From: Guillardia theta CCMP2712 | Lineage: Eukaryota; Cryptophyceae; Pyrenomonadales; Geminigeraceae | Assembly (NCBI RefSeq): GCF_000315625.1 | Contig: NW_005434637.1 | Span: forward strand, 443,985-507,984 | Length of the DNA: 64,000 bases | Direction: 5' to 3' | Shown: one piece after another, positions 32,423 through 42,977 of the stretch | How the letters are laid out: every line of letters begins with the position of its first letter | Position numbering within the stretch: the first letter of the stretch is position 1 | The notes under the pieces: model-generated | Seen by the model: only the letters and a program-made list of their open reading frames with translations | Told to the model about the DNA's origin: nothing | The model's database searches: none | Made by a program: the position numbers and the translations under genes

Positions 32423-34867
32423 TCACCTCAGCACTCCGGGCATGAGAAAGCACTTGAAGCTTCCTCTCCAGGTGCTCGATGAGCTCCGTCCTCTCCTGCA
32501 GCGCGATCTCCTTCTCCTTGAGCTCCTCCTGGAGCTGCAGGACCTCCCGCTCCATGTGCTCGTACGCCTGCCATACTCTCAAGATAGACCCCCACCCACC
32601 TCTCCCCCAGCACCTGCAGGGGGACCTTGACTCTCGATGAGCCGGTCGCGTCGTCTGCTAGCAGAGAAGGCGAGGACGTCGCGTCCTCCCTCCAGGTGGC
32701 GTCGATCCTGTCGTGGAACGCGTCAGATGGGGGAGCAGTTCGTTGCCTCCACCTCATCGACTCGTCCTGGGTCTCATCGAAGATGTCAGACAAGTTGTTC
32801 TTCCCCCTGCTGTTCGCCATGAACCTCGCGATCAGACTCCATCGCCTGTCGGACATCTCACAGGGAGCAGGCGAGACCCCAGGAGGACAGCGATAAGGCA
32901 CTTAAGGCGAATGGGGGTTTCGGTCGATGCTATAGAGAGGACGGACAACAAGGGAACGGCAACAATGTATGCAACAATGTATACAGGTCAAGAAAGCAGC
33001 AGCGCAGCATGTCTGTACCTCTGTCTGGCAGTCGTCAAGGAAGATGAGAGTGTGTCGAGCTTGCTCGTCAAGACTTCTATTCTGCCCTTCTGCGACTTGA
33101 TTGTCTTCCCCTGTATCCCAAACTCTCTCACCCCAACCTCCGACAACACCAACGGGTAACGACCTGCGATGCGACAGTCTCTGCGAGCTTCTTGTTGATG
33201 CTTCTCAGTTTGCTCCGCTCGTCAGTCCAAGAGATCACCTTCATAGGCCCTGGACGTCAGGGAGTGACGAGGCAGAGGTCACTATCTAAGGACCTCCTGT
33301 CCTCCTGCCGTCGTCGTTTCCGCCGGCTCAGATCGTTCTTCTTCCTCACTGCTACTGATCTCGCACTCTTCCCTCTTGATCCCAGCAAGGTTCTTGTGGC
33401 CTCCGTCAGACAGTGCAGAGCACACAAGGATAGTTCACCGGGGGCAAGACAGTGTCTTTCTTGAGATGCCTCAAACTCTCCAGCACAGTGTGCAACTTCA
33501 CCTAAGAATACGAGCATGATCACTCTCTGCACAGAACAATAGCAAGCAGGGACACAGCGAGCAGACCTCTTCTTCTTTGCACAGAGAATTCTTATTGATC
33601 TGTTCCCGGCCATATCAGCCACCACAACGCACACTGAACAGGGTTGCACCTTGCTCAACATCAGCGACAGGATTTCTTTGAGAGCAGAGATCGCTCTGTC
33701 ACCATGTCAGTCACCACGGCCACCAGGCGCAAAGTCATCGACCCATCATATCGTTGAAGCGATGAAAGAAGAAAACTGCGAAACCGTGAGTGGAGGGTGA
33801 TGATGTTCGGACCTCTCTCACGAGTTTTCTTCCGCCAACCCGCTCATCTTCTTCTTCAATCGCCCGACTTTCTCCTTTTCCAGCACTCTCTTTGGGAACA
33901 ACCCGTCGGGGGAGTCTTCGAGCTGCCTGATAGTCTGCTGATGCTGCCTTGTTAACGACTCATAGGCTGCGATCTCGCTTCTCAGCCTCTTGTTCTCGTC
34001 CCTTCATATCCAAGTCAGAACGCCACGCGAACGATGCGAGATGCGAACGATCAACCTGAGAACCGTCACGTTCTCATTCAGGCTCGCGACCTTCTGCCTC
34101 AACCCGTCCCTCTCCGACGTCAAATCCATCAGACCGTTCTCCTTTCGCAGACTCTCTCCTTTCAATAGGCGGACTTCATCCTTCGTGCATCAGTCAGAGC
34201 AAACTGAGTCAAAATCATCATGCACATACTTGCAAGGAGGCGTTCTGGTTGGAAATCTCTCGCAACTTTGACACTACCTCCTCCTTGGCCTTGAGGACTT
34301 TGTCGGGGGCAGCAGGCGAGTAACTTAGGGCAGGGGAGCGCTTTGCCACTGCCGATCTTATTCTGAATGAGTACATCGGTCAGAACAAACATCGCTTTGA
34401 AATGTCGTCATTCCGCCATACCTCGGAGATCTTTCAGAAGCTGTCGAACGAGGAGTCTGTAGCATGTATGAATCCTCCCGCTTTGAAAGATCCTCAGGCT
34501 CAGCGTTGAGGATAGGTTGAGGAGACTTGCTCTTCTCGTGTACAGAGAAGAGTTTCACTTGGTTTTCTATTCCCCTTATCTCCTCGTAGATGTAGTCGAA
34601 GGTGTCGTCTTGATATTCCGTGTCAGCATCTTTCTTGCCCTGGAAATCCCGGTCGGCCTCGTGCCCGTTCTCCGATGGTCTCTCAAGAAGCTGCCTATCT
34701 TCATACCGATGCTCTGCTCCTCCTTCAGGTTGGTGTTCTCTTCTCCTCTCCTCCTCCATCTCTTCGCTCGTCCTTGCTCTCTTTTCTCCTCTCTGCCTCC
34801 CCCCACTCGCACCCTCCTGCATAGATTCGCTAGCGGCCCTCATCCCCAGTATCTTGCCCAACGGCAT
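31930..34867 (-). CDS. Coiled-coil protein of unknown function (about 616 residues)
   Basis: Preferred single-gene model, 14 exons: 34867-34422, 34362-34230, 34180-34056, 34001-33822, 33695-33650, 33599-33567, 33501-33439, 33392-33294, 33238-33164, 33110-33019, 32845-32614, 32567-32454, 32280-32236, 32097-31930; total 1,851 nt. N-terminal 150 residues acidic and disordered (TSEEMEEERRREHQ; DDTFDYIYEEIRGIE). Coiled coil from DKVLKAKEEVVSKLREIS through DEVRLLKGESLRKENGLMD, DENKRLRSEIAAYE and KLDTLSSSLTTARQR, resuming with EHMEREVLQLQEELKEKE. The C-terminus is SSLAGHYMRNQVKLVSC and a basic tail. Alternative: two genes, one stopping at 32902 after SIDRNPHSP and one starting MSDRRWSLIARF at 32856; they would be only 45 bp apart, so one gene is more likely. 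No known domain. Convergent with MIC60 (81 bp). Confidence 0.65.
32338..32421 (+). repeat. (CTC)n-(ATC)n trinucleotide repeat in an intron
   Basis: About 13 CTC units followed by about 14 ATC units, inside the intron 32281-32453 of the coiled-coil gene. If retained it would add an Asp-run and a Glu-run in frame on the minus strand, so intron retention would create an acidic insert. Confidence 0.9.
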
Positions 34868-34963
34868 TCAACGGTCATCTGGGCTCAAACCATTTTGAAC
34901 CGTTATAAACCGTTCTAGGTCTGGAAAAGAAACGGTGTTGAAACGGTTTTCTGTCGAAGAGCC
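34868..34963. promoter_or_regulatory. Divergent promoter with repeated AACGGTT/AACCGTT boxes
   Basis: The 96 bp between two divergent ATGs hold four copies of a 6-7 bp box: AACCGTT twice (about 34892-34913) and AACGGT twice (about 34929-34947), in opposing orientations. AACGG is the core bound by Myb-type regulators (established knowledge); binding here is inference. The spacing suggests one element set serves both genes. Confidence 0.5.
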
Positions 34964-36252
34964 ATGGCAGGTCGTTTGGCCGCCGCTATGGCGGGCTTCG
35001 TTGTCCTGGCACTTCTCGGCCTCACCATGTGGTCAAGGAGAACGAGCCTGGAGCAGCGTCCTGTACGCTACTTCTTCATCCCCTCCCAAGAACGTGGGAG
35101 ACAGCAGCTTGCTGTGGTGCACAGCGCTCTGGGAACTCCGCAGGACTTACCCAACCTCCGTGGAGAAGAGCTTGGCGATGAAGTCATGGACCTTCCACAA
35201 TCAGATAGCGAACACGATGATGGAGACATGTATGTTCCAGCAGAAATGATGAACAGCTATACGTTCAAGCAAAAGCCAGTATCCATTTCGTTGGCAACGG
35301 GTAATTCACGTTCGAATCCAATGTTAGCCGATCCTTCAGATCCTTCCATGTACGACTCGAAGTTGGCAAAGCTTGGAGTGAACGTTGGAGCTGCCCCTGC
35401 ACAAGGATCTTTTGCCACGCATGGCGATGCCTTTGTCTCGGCTGACAACCTGGAGGACTCTTACAGCGTAGGCCCATCCCCGAATCGCGAAATTCACGGG
35501 AATACCATTGGTGGAGATTGGTTTGGTCACGTTGGAGAACCTCTCTTGACAAGAGCTCAGATCCAGGCTCAAAGTGCTGTGCCCAAGACCGCCAAGTTCA
35601 CCTCGTTGGCTGGTCAGCCCCCGATCTGTCAGTGCAGCGCCTCAACGGATGCCGCGGCGACCAGGTGCTCCTGTCAACGCGACGCGTCGAGGCTCTCGGG
35701 AAGCAAGACGATTTCTTTGGATCTTCAGTGCTGTGATTGTGGAGGAAAACGAGTGAGTTCTTTGAAGATAAGAAGTGATCTGTTTGTAACCTGTTCCATG
35801 TTTCATTTTGCAGCACATTGTTTCTCCTGCACCAGTTTGCTCCGATTGCTACGGATGTGGGCAGCAGGCTTATCATGCATATTACAATCCATACGGCATC
35901 GTTCAGGACGATACTGATGAAGATTCTTCTACAGGTATGCAATTGAGCAATCTGCTGGGTCCATAATTCCCCCTGTCCTGATAAATTGTTTTTCAGCCAG
36001 CACTATTCTCGAACAGAAAATTGTGAAACCCGTGCACTACTTCTCTCGCAATGAAGATCCTGGGAAGCTAACTGATAGAATGATGGTTCTGAACGATGTA
36101 TTGCGTGGAGCCAAGGTATGCTCGGATCGATCGAGGGATTGCAATGTTTTGACTTGGTGCTACAGAACTTTAAACCGCCCACTTCTGCCCCCGTCTACGA
36201 GTCTAAGATAGTTAAGAGGGTCAAGGTTGACCCTATTGTACAACTCTCATAA
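34964..36252 (+). CDS. Single-span membrane or secreted protein with a Cys-rich C-terminal half
   Basis: Four exons: 34964-35752, 35814-35934, 35997-36115, 36166-36252; 371 residues. N-terminus MAGRLAAAMAGFVVLALLGL is a signal peptide or type II anchor, followed by TMWSRRTS. Residues 25-210 are hydrophilic and disordered, rich in Asp, Ser and Pro. Then a Cys cluster: ICQCSASTD, TRCSCQRDASR, LQCCDCGGKR and, in exon 2, VCSDCYGCGQQAYH; the spacing could support metal binding or disulfides but matches no zinc finger I know. Exon 3-4 end with YFSRNEDPGKLTDRMMV and KRVKVDPIVQLS. The stop lies in a hydrophobic but short tail. Divergent with the coiled-coil gene. No family recognised. Confidence 0.7.
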
Positions 36253-36992
36253 ATTATGCTGACACAGTCACGGTGGCCGGGCACCGCCGGGCGGCGACTG
36301 ACCTCAGCCTAGGCTGGCAGCCAGCGCGGCCCGGCCGCCGCGGCCCACCGTGTCACTGTACACTGCGGCCGCCGCTCGGCGGGCCAATCCGAATTGAATC
36401 AGGGTTTTGGGGCGGCCTGTTCTGACAAAGAATCATTCGGAACCATAACCCTGTCACTGTGTGCTGTTACACGTTGATGTACCGTAGGCTAGCGACTACC
36501 GTACGCTAACCCCTCAGAAACCGGCCGCAGTGCCGGTGGCATCCATTTTGACCGGCCGGGCCCTTCTGATTTGAGTAAAGCCGAATTAGTACAATTGAAG
36601 GGGACTCGGGTGGTAGGCAGCAGGTCATCTACTGAGCTATTTCCGGCGCCATGGCAGACGCGCTCCCGTAAGAAGGAAGAGGAGATCATAGATGTGGAGG
36701 CGCTGCATTGATTTCGCTGAAGAAACTTCCTCCTTGTTCTGATTTGACTGATGAGACACGCTGTCATGTGCTCTTTGCTCTCGTTCCCCATCCGCATGCT
36801 GCCATGTTTTCTCAAGCCATCAGCCCCTCGTTCTTCTCCCCTATTCACAGCGGCGGCAATGTTCTGGCTCCACTCCCCTTGCGGCTCTGCTCCAGCTCCA
36901 CTTCCCATGGGAAGGCTACTCTCTGATTCTGTGTTTGGCACAGCGGGTTCTGGGAGGCGCTGAGTGCACAAGATAGCAATGGAGAGAAGAGG
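36253..36992. repeat. GC-rich repeat block and intergenic DNA
   Basis: 36265-36410 is a GGCCGG/CCGCCGC block of the dispersed type seen at 2.1 and 52.6 kb. The minus-strand ORF 36489-37004 covers this and the next gene's first exon; it has no domain and is treated as a shadow. An upstream exon for the aquaporin could lie at 36804-36950, but no splice choice restored frame. Confidence 0.5.
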
Positions 36993-38428
36993 ATGCTCAA
37001 GCACGTCGTAGCTGAGGTCTTTTTCTGAACTCTCTGGTCGCTGCTCACTGAAGCTTTCTTCTTGAAGTTTACTGGAACCTTGCTCTTCACCTTCCTCGCT
37101 GCCGCTGGTTCATATCTATTTTGAAATCCTTTTTGCCCTTGTAACCGCCTTCTCTATGGCAGCGGCTGTCAATGCACAAACGGAAGGACTGGCGGCTGGA
37201 GCGATTGGCAGGTGTGTCAGATTACGAGCCCATCAAGAAAGTCAGATGCCTGACATGTTCATCAGCGGGATTTCCCTTGCTGTCGTGATATACGCCACTG
37301 CTGGTTGACTTGGACCTCAAAGATCCTCTCCCGGCTCATTTTCTTCAGGTGACAACGGATCGGGTGGGAAAATCAACCCGGCTGTCACAGCTGGACTCTT
37401 CATGACTGGTCTGGCCCTGATTTCCTTACAGCGGTAGAAGGTCATTCTTACCGCTGCATCGCACAGGTCGCCTGCATTGGATCACTGCCGCCTGGGAAAT
37501 CCTTGCACAAGTTTGAATTTCGTTGAATTAGTCATGATTCCTCACCATAGAGTGCAGTTTGCTGGTGGCATGGTTGGAGGCTTCATCCTGAAATATGCTC
37601 TCCCTCACACGTACTATCTCAATCTTCTCGGGCAAATAATGATTGAGACTGTTTTCACTTAGAAACCTCACTGTACCACTTCTCGCTATGGGAGGTCCAA
37701 GCACGACTCATCCCTTATCCGCGTTTATCTGGTACACTGGTGGTTACATTGTTCAGACAAACTAAGCGTTTCTCAGGGAGTATATGACCACTGCATTCCT
37801 TGTATTCGTGGTTTTTGCTACGGTGGTAAGAAGCATCTATATTTGATTACAATGCGCTTCGTAATTTGACGACTACATAAGGTTGACAAGCAAAGCCGTC
37901 ATGTGGATCTCAAAGTACTCACCCCCCTTGATAACTTCTGGCAAGGGGAGATGGAGAGAAGGATTGATTTTGCTGTAGGTCACTCTTCCAACACCCTTTG
38001 CGCCCTTGGCCATCGGACTGGTATTAGTTTGCATACTCTTCCTGTCGTTGACTAGCGTCTAGACGTGCCTAGTTGGGGCCCTTGCAAGCGGTCCTTTCAC
38101 TGGGGGAGCAATGAATCCCGCAAGGTAGATCATTTTCCTCGTTCGCTCCATCTGGAAATCTAACTTCCCCGTAGAGTGCTCGGACCAGCCATCTGGTTCT
38201 GGAACTTCCGTAACATTTGGTACTTGAATCAGCACGAGTCGGTACTAGCAAGTGACTGATGTCACTTGGTAGGGTCTACCTCCTGGCAACCATGATTGGA
38301 GGAGTATCTGGAGCGGTGATCTTTGACAACCTCTTCTTGCAGGTACTTGGTTCCGATTGTTGACCTGCTGATCGACTGAGCCTTGTTGGCAGCATCAGCC
38401 CCCTGAGAGTGACGCTGCTGTGGTATGA
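36993..38428 (+). CDS. Aquaporin (MIP family)
   Basis: Channel for water or small neutral solutes. Fifteen exons, each 24-70 nt, give 228 residues: 36993-37016, 37068-37107, 37163-37211, 37266-37303, 37349-37408, 37467-37510, 37558-37610, 37663-37731, 37777-37822, 37882-37914, 37979-38020, 38063-38124, 38175-38219, 38273-38342, 38393-38428. Signature parts: MLKHVVAEFTGTLLFTFLAA (helix 1), ISLAVVIYATAG then SGGKINPAVTAGLF (first NPA), RLHWITAAWEILAQ, WEYMTTAFLVFVVFAT, and ALASGPFTGGAMNPAR (second NPA with the filter Arg), ending VYLLATMIGGVSGAVI. No ORF longer than about 60 codons exists here, so gene finders based on ORF length would miss it. The lengths sum to 687 nt. The first Met is chosen by family fit; a longer N-terminus from an upstream exon is possible. 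The last exon (HQPPESDAAVV) recurs as a relic at 44789. Confidence 0.9.
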
Positions 38429-38545
38429 AACCATGCGCCGGTATGAATCATGCGACCCACATGAAAATTGGGTTCGTTTCAAAAATCAAAGATTCTGGTC
38501 GAACTTCAGAATGTATAGTTAAACATTAAACAGATAGCAACAACC

Positions 38546-38976
38546 CTATTTACAACAGAAACTAGCATTCGACTTCATCTCATCCCAATCCAAGATTTTG
38601 GTTCGTTTATCTACACGGACAGTCTGTGTTAAAAGCACGAAACAAAGAAAGGACGGAGTTGACCAAACCTGTTTCGTTCCCAAGTTGAGAGTCGGAAGCT
38701 TGGAATGGCATGCAGCTGCTGTTCTCAGAGGTGAAGACATCTGCATGAGTATGAGAATCATCAGGTGTATCCCTTTCTCTTTCACCGCAGTCGCAGTGTC
38801 CAAAGCGCAGGAGCCATGGCGTGGTTGAAAGGGCAACCTAGGTCGAAGATCAGTCCTTTGTGCAGAGGCAAAGTTGAGTTCGATACAGACCTGGAGGAGA
38901 AGTACGCAAACTCCTCCCTCTCTTTCTTAGCATTCGGATGAGATATATTTTTCAGCTCGTTGGATAAGCCAAACAT
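38546..38976 (-). CDS. Possible small unknown protein (about 85 residues)
   Basis: Four short exons can be joined with good borders: MFGLSNELKNISHPNAKKER to FSS, then LPFQPRHGSCALDTATA, NSSCMPFQASDSQLGNET and DKRTKILDWDEMKSNASFCC before the stop. Phases agree (2, 0, 1). It is tail-to-tail with the aquaporin (117 bp). No homology recognised and the model rests only on splice-phase agreement. Confidence 0.35.
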
Positions 38977-39275
38977 AAGCCTGGTGTGTAGAAATGATCA
39001 AAGAACATAGCGAGGGTAGCACATGTGGTGAGTTGAGCCCATGTGATTGGAAGCGATACATCAACAAAAGTCAGCCCTGTAGAAGAAGTTGAAATGAACC
39101 ACTTGAATCAAACTGATCAATGGAAGGTTGATGCAGATGTAAGAGCGAAGAGAGGAGCACACAGCATGGAAGATTGTGCAGGTGACGGAAATACTTAGTA
39201 ATACCCAAGCTCGCCTCAGTACTAAGGGAAATTGCAGTGCTGAGGCAGACTCGTTCATCTTGGGGATAATGGGGA

Positions 39276-39364
39276 GTGCATGAAGATAGAGGAGCCGCAT
39301 GAAGATAGGAGGAGCCGCATGAAGATAGGAGGAGCCGCATGAAAATAGGAGGAGCCGCATGATA
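39276..39364. repeat. Tandem 21-bp repeat
   Basis: Four units of about 21 bp with the core GGAGCCGCATGAAGATAG; the last unit has AAAATAG. No spacers, so not CRISPR-like. It lies in non-coding DNA upstream of gene X. Confidence 0.9.
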
Positions 39365-39488
39365 GAGTAGTTGGGAAAGGATCAAGTACTTCAATCCTCT
39401 GCCTTTCTCATCTTTATTACATGCTGACATCCCATTCGCCATATCACACCCTCAAGCACTGCATGCTTCTTACCGCACCTGACGAAAC

Positions 39489-40750
39489 ATGCTGGAGCAG
39501 ATGATTACGATTACACAATTGGCGCTTGAGATCCAGGAGGAGCTGACAACCATTTCATCATCCTTAAGGTCTGTCTAGGCCATCTACGACATCGTCTGAA
39601 GCTCGAGGGTGCGCAGGAATGAGATCGATCTGATATCTGTCGGACTCGAGCACAACGACGATATCATTTCAAGATTGAAAGACGAACTCGAGATGCTATC
39701 TGAGCAGACTCTGCAGTACATAGACAGCTCAGGATGGAAAGACATGGAAGAAAATCAACCAGGCATCCAGGTGATCTCCCCGCCTGGCAAACGTGCTTCT
39801 GAACCCCCTGTTGCACTAGCAGGCACATCAGAGTGAATGGTCGCATCCGGATGCAGCTGTGCATCCGACAGATAGCCATGGAGCGCTGGGCGCGACCCTG
39901 TGGAGAGACATCGTGAATCTAGGACATTTGAGCAATGGCATTCGACAGGCGTCTACAGAACGAGAGAGAAGGATGCGGATACTGGTCGATCATCTGCTAT
40001 CGGCTCTACACCGTGCATACTCGGAGACTACTGCTGAGCAAGAGAGTGCAAAGTCTTGTCCGGTGCCAACACAAGGCAATGGCGCGCCCGTGTATGAAAG
40101 CAGTCTGAACAAGGAGAATCGCACGGAGGAAGCACCTCGACCATCTGCAGCGCGGAAGACCAACCCTGAGAGACTGGAGAATGAGAGGTTCCGAAACAGA
40201 GCGAAGGTGTCGATGGTTAAGATCGGACTCCTCCAACTCTCGAACGAACTGAAGCAGTTTTCAGAGGAAGCTGATTCGTTGCTCAACGCTGTGAAAGCTT
40301 CCTGGTCCGACCTTGCCTTTAATACCGAATTGCCACGAAAACTGCAGGGCTATCTGAATCAGAGAGGCGCAGTAGGAGACTGGCATAGTGGAGTGAGAAG
40401 TCGTGCTAGAAAATGAACCCGAGGCTCTCATGCAGTCATGCAGTCAAAAGACTGGGTGGTCCCGTAAACCGTGCCAGGCATGATCTCAGCGTGACTCGCC
40501 CGGCCCTGACCGTCTCGAAAGTGATGATGGATACTTGGGTTCCCATGCGTACCATGGTAGCAGCAGTTGGGTTCACCGATACCTGATTGTCACAACTTGT
40601 CCCAACGGAAGATCCCGCTCAAGGTCGCAAGGCCACTGGGCTGTGTTGAGCAAGCTCACTCTTGGAAGAAGCAATCTTGAAAAGGGCTCCGTTGAGTTGC
40701 ATGATTTAGAGAAAGAGCCGAATCTAAGTGATCAACAGCACTGCTGCTGA
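39489..40750 (+). CDS. Gene X, copy 1: coiled-coil protein of unknown function
   Basis: Model with four exons: 39489-39568, 39617-39832, 39876-40371, 40490-40750; 1,053 nt, 350 residues. N-terminal coiled coil (ITITQLALEIQEELTTISSS; DDIISRLKDELEMLSEQ), a Pro/Ser linker (GIQVISPPGKRASEPP), a helical block that is the repeated core (DIVNLGHLSNGIRQASTERE then RRMRILVDHLLSALHRAY), a charged linker, a second helical block (MVKIGLLQLSNELKQFSEEA, WSDLAFNTELPRKLQGYLN), and a Ser/Arg/Leu-rich tail (RSRSRSQGHWAVLSKL, DLEKEPNLSDQQHCC). The intron 39833-39875 carries the GCATCCGACAGATAG acceptor side also present in copy 3. The junction 40371/40490 is the weakest point: the ORF may instead stop at 40416. 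Unknown family; it sits head-to-tail upstream of an RWP-RK gene and was duplicated with it. Confidence 0.6.
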
Positions 40751-42405
40751 CATCAGTCAACGCGTGGGTCCTCCTCCAGCATCGTCGATCATCTCGTGAC
40801 GCCATTTTGCTTGTGCGTGCGGGCGGGCGGGCGGGCGGTCGTCGTTGCTGGCAGGAGCCAAGTCTCCACTCTTTGATGCTCCGGATAGAAAGGGACAGCT
40901 TCATCGCGATGAAAGTCAGCATCGAATTACAGGGGCTCAAGAGAGAATTGAAATCATGCCGTAGGATTCTTTTTATTTCTCGAGGTCAACGTTTTTTCCC
41001 ACTGCGTCAGCAGCCCGGCGGGGCAGATAAATAGTGACTGATCAGTCGCCGAGACGCTAGACTATGAAATGACGAACTCTAGCGGTAAGCACCGTATGTG
41101 GCCGCCACGAAGACTCTGTTTCGTGGACAAGGTGTGTAGTAAAGAACAAACATCTGGTCATTATTGTGAGATCTCATCGGGGGAGGGACAGGGGGAGGGG
41201 GTAGTCCCAGGCTTCACACGAGGATCGGATGCAGAATGGGGGGGGTGGGGGTGAAGCGATTTGGACGCGAAATCGGGATTCATAGTTGACGGGGCGCAGG
41301 GGCAGAAAGGAGAAAAAACGAGACCAGGGGCGAAGAGGATCCTGACAGGTATCAGCTAGAGAGCAAGCAGAGCAGAAAAGACCACGACGATCCTAACCTC
41401 AGGCTACTTGTCTCGAAGCAAGCTACTGCGCTCAAGTCCCCAGATCCCAATCACAGACAGAATCAGTGTCGGAGGGCAGGCAAGTGAGAGCTCTGCTCAC
41501 ATATCAGCATAGCCTCAGCTACACTGACACGCAACCTTCAAATGGCTAACAACGGTGTCTTCGTGCTGTCTCGTCCTCGGCTCGTCACCATCGAGTTGCT
41601 CCAGCAAAACGCTGGATTGCCTCAAGCCCAGGTAGCTGAAAGACTGGTGCGTCTCCCCCTCCTCTCTATGGACGGCCGAGTGACTTCCTGCTTGGCACAG
41701 GGCATCTCGCTGACTGCCTTGAAGGGAGCATGCCGGCAGCTGGGAATCCCAAGATGGCCATGTGCGCGCCGCTTGGCTGCACAACAACAAGAGAACAGCC
41801 AAGACGCGACCCCCGACGACCCCTCTGCTGCTCCCTCCAGCAGCTTCTTTTCTTGTGAGTCCATAACTCCACACCATGTGCGCGAAGACGCTGTCTTGCA
41901 GCCAAGCATGCAGATGCCCGTAGAGATGATGTCGAGCGACCATCTCCCAGGCGAGCTGCTACCTCCGTATGAGCTCCCGATGGCATTGCAAGGGGGCTCT
42001 GAGGGCGGGTTGCACGATAGGGTGGTGGTGGATCCGGACTGGCTGGAGTGGTACATGCAACCGAGCGGGAGAATGGAAGATGAAGGAGTCTCTATCAGCT
42101 ACACGGCTCCTACTGAACCTCGTCATGGCTGATCCGGCTTCTGGAGGCTGATCATCGGGCTTCCGCGCCAGAACGGACTGCAGGAATCTGGAGTGATCGC
42201 ATCAAGATCGATCGTGTAAGCTCATGCTATACATAGAGCTATTGCTAGATATGATGTTCGCCGTGTGAAGGTGACATATCAACACGCGTCCAATGTGTCC
42301 GAGGCTGAGTCGCATCCGGGGCACCCTCCTCAGTGCTCTAGGCCTGTGCTGAGAACCTCAGCCGATCCTGATCTCTCAAACTCATCGTCTCATCCTCCAT
42401 ACTCA
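39907..42405 (+). repeat. Tandem duplication unit 1 (gene X core plus RWP-RK)
   Basis: Starts at GACATCGTGAATCTAGGACA (39907) and runs through the RWP-RK gene to the next occurrence at 42406. The same sequence follows again from 42406 and, in part, from 44875. Identity is close to complete over the RWP-RK upstream region; length differs by a roughly 260-nt gap in unit 2 inside gene X and by the 36- and 84-nt differences inside RWP-RK. Confidence 0.9.
41542..42132 (+). CDS. RWP-RK domain regulator, copy 1
   Basis: RWP-RK proteins are plant and protist transcription regulators linked to nitrogen response and gamete identity (family knowledge). Exons 41542-41646 and 41701-42132; the 54-nt intron has no stop and preserves frame, but removing it joins TIELLQQNAGLPQAQVAERL to GISLTALKGACRQLGIPRWP and restores the RWP-RK core (normal form: leucine-rich helix, then T-x-LK-x-x-CR-x-x-GI-x-RWP). 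Here the usual RWPxRK end is RWPCARR. 178 residues after splicing. The rest is acidic/Ser-rich with SFFSCESITPHHV and DWLEWYMQPSGRM, a possible activation region. Compared with copy 2 it lacks 36 nt near the start and 84 nt after the domain, both in frame. The upstream 790 bp are nearly identical to those of copy 2. Confidence 0.85.
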   Translation: MANNGVFVLSRPRLVTIELLQQNAGLPQAQVAERLVRLPLLSMDGRVTSCLAQGISLTALKGACRQLGIPRWPCARRLAAQQQENSQDATPDDPSAAPSSSFFSCESITPHHVREDAVLQPSMQMPVEMMSSDHLPGELLPPYELPMALQGGSEGGLHDRVVVDPDWLEWYMQPSGRMEDEGVSISYTAPTEPRHG

Positions 42406-42977
42406 GACATCGTGAATCTAGGACATCTGAGCAATGGCATTCGACAGGCGTCTACAGAACGAGAGAGAAGGATGCGGATACTGGTCGATCATCTGCTATC
42501 GGCTCTACACCGTGCATACTCGGAGACTACCGCTGAGCAAGAGAGTGCAAAGTCTTGTCCGGTGCCAACACAAGGCAATGGCGCGCCCGTGTATGAAAGC
42601 AGTCTGAACAAGATGTCGATGGTAAAGATCGGACTCCTCCATCTCTCGAGGCTCTTGTGCAGTCATGCAGTCAAAAGACTGGGTGGCCCCATAAACCGTG
42701 CCAGGCATTATCTCAGCGTGACTCGCCTGGCCCTGACCGTCTCGAAAGTGATGATGGATACTTGGGTTCCGATGCCTACCATGGGAACAGCAGTTGGGTT
42801 CACCGATACCTGATTGTCACATCTTCTCCCAACGGAAGATCCCGCTCAAGGTCGCAAGGCCACTGGGCTGTGTTGAGCAAGCTCACTCTTGGAAGAAGCA
42901 ATCTTGAAAAGGGCTCCGTTGAGTTGCATGATTTAGAGAAAGAGCCGAATCTAAGTGATCAACAGCACTGCTGCTGA
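42265..42977 (+). pseudogene. Gene X, copy 2 (internally deleted)
   Basis: Keeps the core block (DIVNLGHLSNGIRQ to GAPVYESSLNK) and the tail block (RLESDDGYLGSDAYHGNSSW to SDQQHCC), but the region that in copy 1 encodes NRTEEAPRPS through the second helical block is missing, with SSLNK fused to MSMVKIGLLHLSR. The N-terminal coiled-coil exons are absent and replaced by sequence continuing from the RWP-RK copy 1 downstream region (MKVTYQHASNVSEAESHPGH). Frames shift between the two conserved halves, so a normal product is unlikely, though a spliced fusion cannot be excluded. Confidence 0.65.

Noticed and set aside
32902-33018. Separate gene ending at 32902 (SIDRNPHSP) and another starting at 32856
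   Set aside because: A splice from 33019 to 32845 in matching phase joins both into one coiled-coil gene; the two-gene form would leave only 45 bp between them. Kept as an alternative.
36489-37004. 171-codon minus-strand ORF
   Set aside because: Covers a GGCC block and the antisense of the aquaporin first exon; composition is low complexity and there is no motif.
37409-37431. A 23-nt intron in the aquaporin gene
   Set aside because: A 58-nt intron from the same donor (37409-37466) gives a better MIP sequence (GRLHWITAAWEILAQ) and normal size.
39276-39364. Tandem repeat looked at as a CRISPR-like array
   Set aside because: The 21-bp units are adjacent with no unique spacers, and the window is clearly eukaryotic.
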